This document shows positions 15,625-17,826 of a stretch of 17,826 nt of DNA, piece by piece. A program made the translations under genes and the position numbers. The notes below the pieces were generated by a model. It ran no database searches. It was not told the DNA's origin and saw only the letters and a list, made by a program, of their open reading frames with translations. The stretch covers positions 1 through 17,826 of the forward strand of contig CATZDQ010000008.1 in the NCBI GenBank assembly GCA_958417695.1, in the 5' to 3' direction. Origin of the DNA: an uncultured Clostridiaceae bacterium. GTDB taxonomy: Bacteria > Bacillota > Clostridia > TANB77 > CAG-508. Every line of letters starts with the position of its first letter. Positions within the stretch are counted from its first letter, which is position 1.

Positions 15625-17563
15625 TTTTGACAATGATTATTCAAACGTGGATGAGTATAAAATATTAAAAAGACAGACAATCAAAGAGCTAATTGCTCCC
15701 TCGGGAATAGATGCCAGTAATATAGATCATCTAGAAATTATTTCAAATGTAACAAGATATGCAAGAAGTTTTTTTGTATCAACTCTTCCAAGAATGACTA
15801 CCTTCCCGGAATTATTTAGAGATATGTATTTATTTGGGGATATTAATACTTCGATTTATATTAATCCTATTGCAGAATCAAGATCACAAAATGAATTAAA
15901 CAGAACAATAAACGAATTAGAAACTGAGAGAATTGTAGCAGCAGATAAAGGAAATATTAATAGAGAGAGTACTTTAGGACAGAAAAGATGGGAAGCAGAA
16001 CAACTAAGAGATGAAATTGCAGCAGGGTACAATAAATTATTTGAAGCCTCTGTAGTATCTACATTATTTGCTTATAGTCTAGAGGATTTAGATAGATATA
16101 CAAAATTACTAGCCTCAGAGATGTCTAAGTCTTTGGTAGGCGTAAAAAGTGCTTGGGGATTACAAGAAGAAGCTTTTAAAAGTAATGTACCGTTAATGCA
16201 AGACAAAGTGAAAAAAACACATACTTTTGATAGACGTTCTATGGGAACAGTATTTCCTTTTACAACATCAGAAGTGGGTCATCCTACAGGTATACCATTA
16301 GGTTTTAATAAACAAACAGGAGTACCAATTCTTTTTGATAACTTTCATTCATCTCTTACAAATTATAATATGGTTATTTTTGCAAAGTCTGGTGCTGGTA
16401 AATCTGTTACTATGAAGACTTTGATTTCAAGGTCAGCCGTATTGATGGGAATACAAAGTTTAGCTCTAGATGCTGAAGGTGAATACAGTATAGTAGCAGA
16501 AAGTTTAGGAGGAATTAATGTTGTGTTAAGTCCAACATCTAAAACGGTTATTAATCTTTTTGATATTGAATCAGAGGTTATAAAAGATGAAATAACAGGA
16601 AAATCCAGAACGGTAGTAAATGTGGAAAATAAAGTTGAGGATGTTACACAAGCATTGCTAACTATGGCTAGAGGAAGTACAAGAAGTAAAGAAGTAAATG
16701 AACTTACAAAGCAAATCATAGCAGAGTCTGTAAGTGAAGAATATGCGGCTATTAAGGTAAATAGTGATCCAAATAGTTTATATGAGTCAAATACAATTGT
16801 ATCTGGGGATTCTTTAGGAAGGCAAAAGAAAAAAATGCCTACTATAGGTTCGTGGTATAAAAGATTATTGCAAAAGGCAGAAACAAATACAAATGTAGAT
16901 TATCAATTTCATTATAGCTATTTATTAAAAGTTATGAAGCAGTATATAAGAGAGTATGATGGACAGATGGCGTATTTTGATGGACAGTCTACTTTTGATT
17001 TATTAGACGGTACCTTATTTATTAATTTAGATATATCTCAGTTAGAGGAAAGATTCGCAAGACCACTTGCACAACAAATATTACTTTCTTGGATTTGGGA
17101 GAAATATGTTAAGAAAAATAGTGAAGATAGAACAAAGGCGTCCAGAAAAAGAGTTTTAGTTGATGAGGCTTGGATGTTACTTCCATATCCTGAAGCAGTA
17201 GACTTTTTAAATACAATGGCACGTCGTGCTAGAAAAAGAAATGTATCTTTGGCTATTATTTCACAGAGATTTCAAGATTTTTATGAGAAACCAGAGGCAC
17301 AAGCTGTTTTAACATCTTCTGATACAAAATTGTTTTTAGCACAAGATAAATCAGAAATACAGTATTTAAAAGAAGTTTTCAAATTAAGTTCAGGGGAGGC
17401 TAACTTTTTAGTAACTTGTTTAAAAGGAGAAGGACTTTTAAAAGTTGGAGCAGATACAGCGATTATTGAAATAAGACCAACAGCAAAAGAGTTTGAATTT
17501 GTGGAAACGAATATTAATAAATTGGTACAAATGAACAAAAATAGAAATCGAAATGAATACTAA
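15575..17563 (+). CDS. virB4: VirB4-family T4SS ATPase
   Basis: A 662-residue ATPase that powers pilus assembly and transport in T4SS. Walker A is AKSGAGKS (270-277), a second acidic motif LDAEGEYS lies at 298-305, Walker B is VLVDEAW (527-533), and ISQRFQDF (562-569) follows, all as in VirB4/TraC/HerA-type motors. The first 250 residues (including ARSFFVSTLPRMTTFPELF) are the VirB4 middle region. The TraC-N region is missing here and is encoded by the gene just upstream. The ATG at 15575 has AAGGAGG (15557-15563) 11 bases upstream and overlaps the previous gene by 50 bases, so translation is coupled. The protein lacks membrane segments and is expected at the inner face of the membrane, held there by the PrgI-like and TraC-like partners. 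Confidence 0.93.
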   Translation: MLKKKSQNVVENQRPHNFDNDYSNVDEYKILKRQTIKELIAPSGIDASNIDHLEIISNVTRYARSFFVSTLPRMTTFPELFRDMYLFGDINTSIYINPIAESRSQNELNRTINELETERIVAADKGNINRESTLGQKRWEAEQLRDEIAAGYNKLFEASVVSTLFAYSLEDLDRYTKLLASEMSKSLVGVKSAWGLQEEAFKSNVPLMQDKVKKTHTFDRRSMGTVFPFTTSEVGHPTGIPLGFNKQTGVPILFDNFHSSLTNYNMVIFAKSGAGKSVTMKTLISRSAVLMGIQSLALDAEGEYSIVAESLGGINVVLSPTSKTVINLFDIESEVIKDEITGKSRTVVNVENKVEDVTQALLTMARGSTRSKEVNELTKQIIAESVSEEYAAIKVNSDPNSLYESNTIVSGDSLGRQKKKMPTIGSWYKRLLQKAETNTNVDYQFHYSYLLKVMKQYIREYDGQMAYFDGQSTFDLLDGTLFINLDISQLEERFARPLAQQILLSWIWEKYVKKNSEDRTKASRKRVLVDEAWMLLPYPEAVDFLNTMARRARKRNVSLAIISQRFQDFYEKPEAQAVLTSSDTKLFLAQDKSEIQYLKEVFKLSSGEANFLVTCLKGEGLLKVGADTAIIEIRPTAKEFEFVETNINKLVQMNKNRNRNEY

Positions 17564-17580
17564 GGGAGGACCTTATTAAA

Positions 17581-17826
17581 TGAAAAAATTTGCAAAAAAA
17601 GGTATTCTACAAAAGATAATAATTATTACAGTAACCATATTACTATTTAATTTCATAACACCATCTATTTCAAATGCAGCAGAATCTGCTTTAGCTTCTT
17701 TAGGAGGTATTATTTATAACGCGGTAACAGACTTTATAGCGGTAATAGGTGACAGCGTTTTAGGATTAGTACAATACTTTATGATAGGAGATACTGCAAG
17801 TGCAACATCAGCAAAAGAAGGAATGA
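17581..17826 (+). CDS. Exported T4SS-associated protein, 3' truncated
   Basis: The first 82 residues of a gene that runs off the window. A signal peptide or first membrane segment (1-33: basic start, IIIITVTILLFNF core, SNA end) is followed by an amphipathic or hydrophobic stretch at 39-70 containing YNAVTDFIAVIGDSVLGLVQ. GGGAGGA lies about 10 bases before the ATG, and the gene starts 17 bases after virB4, so it belongs to the same operon. By position it could be the VirB6-like channel protein or another exported T4SS part, but the visible piece does not decide this. Confidence 0.7.

Overview
The window is low-GC DNA, about 30% by eye, with AAGGAGG-type ribosome binding sites, sigma-A-type promoters and U-tailed hairpin terminators. 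Together with a Spo0E-family gene, an rpsU-yqeY pair and a YfmF/YfmH pair, this points to a spore-forming or formerly spore-forming Bacillota, most likely an uncultured Clostridia. That placement is inference; no taxonomic marker was compared.

Layout. (1) 1-6142: two tandem genes for large cell-surface proteins. The first is cut by the window start. Both carry SdrD/CnaB-like and DUF11-like modules and end in a membrane segment plus a basic tail. The second (1703 aa) also has a putative N-terminal thioester domain and a Cys/His-rich segment. (2) 6235-6933, minus strand: a single-pass membrane protein of unknown function with clearly higher GC and its own promoter. It converges on the surface genes at a long hairpin. 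(3) 7174-9524: promoter, leader hairpin, rpsU (S21, GTG start, 56 aa), terminator, yqeY, then a GT-C-like membrane glycosyltransferase and a terminator. (4) 9577-12212: the M16 peptidase-like pair YfmF (no zinc motif) and YfmH (HFLEH motif), with a terminator. (5) 12287-12518: a small Spo0E-like phosphatase gene with a perfect TGTCGAA (0A-box-like) site upstream. (6) 12538-17826: a type IV secretion (T4SS) locus. It has three VirB2/TrbC-like pilins in two transcription units, then a PrgI-like membrane protein, a separate membrane-anchored TraC-N-like protein, a VirB4 ATPase lacking that region, and the start of an exported or membrane protein cut by the window end.

How the parts fit. Region 6 is the most interesting: a pilus/secretion core (pilins, PrgI, split TraC/VirB4) among housekeeping genes, with no relaxase, coupling protein, integrase or attachment site visible. 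The locus runs off the right edge, so it may still be an ordinary integrative conjugative element, but a resident pilus or secretion machine is a real alternative. The surface proteins in region 1 look like adhesins. If the thioester is real, they could attach covalently to a host or neighbouring cell surface.
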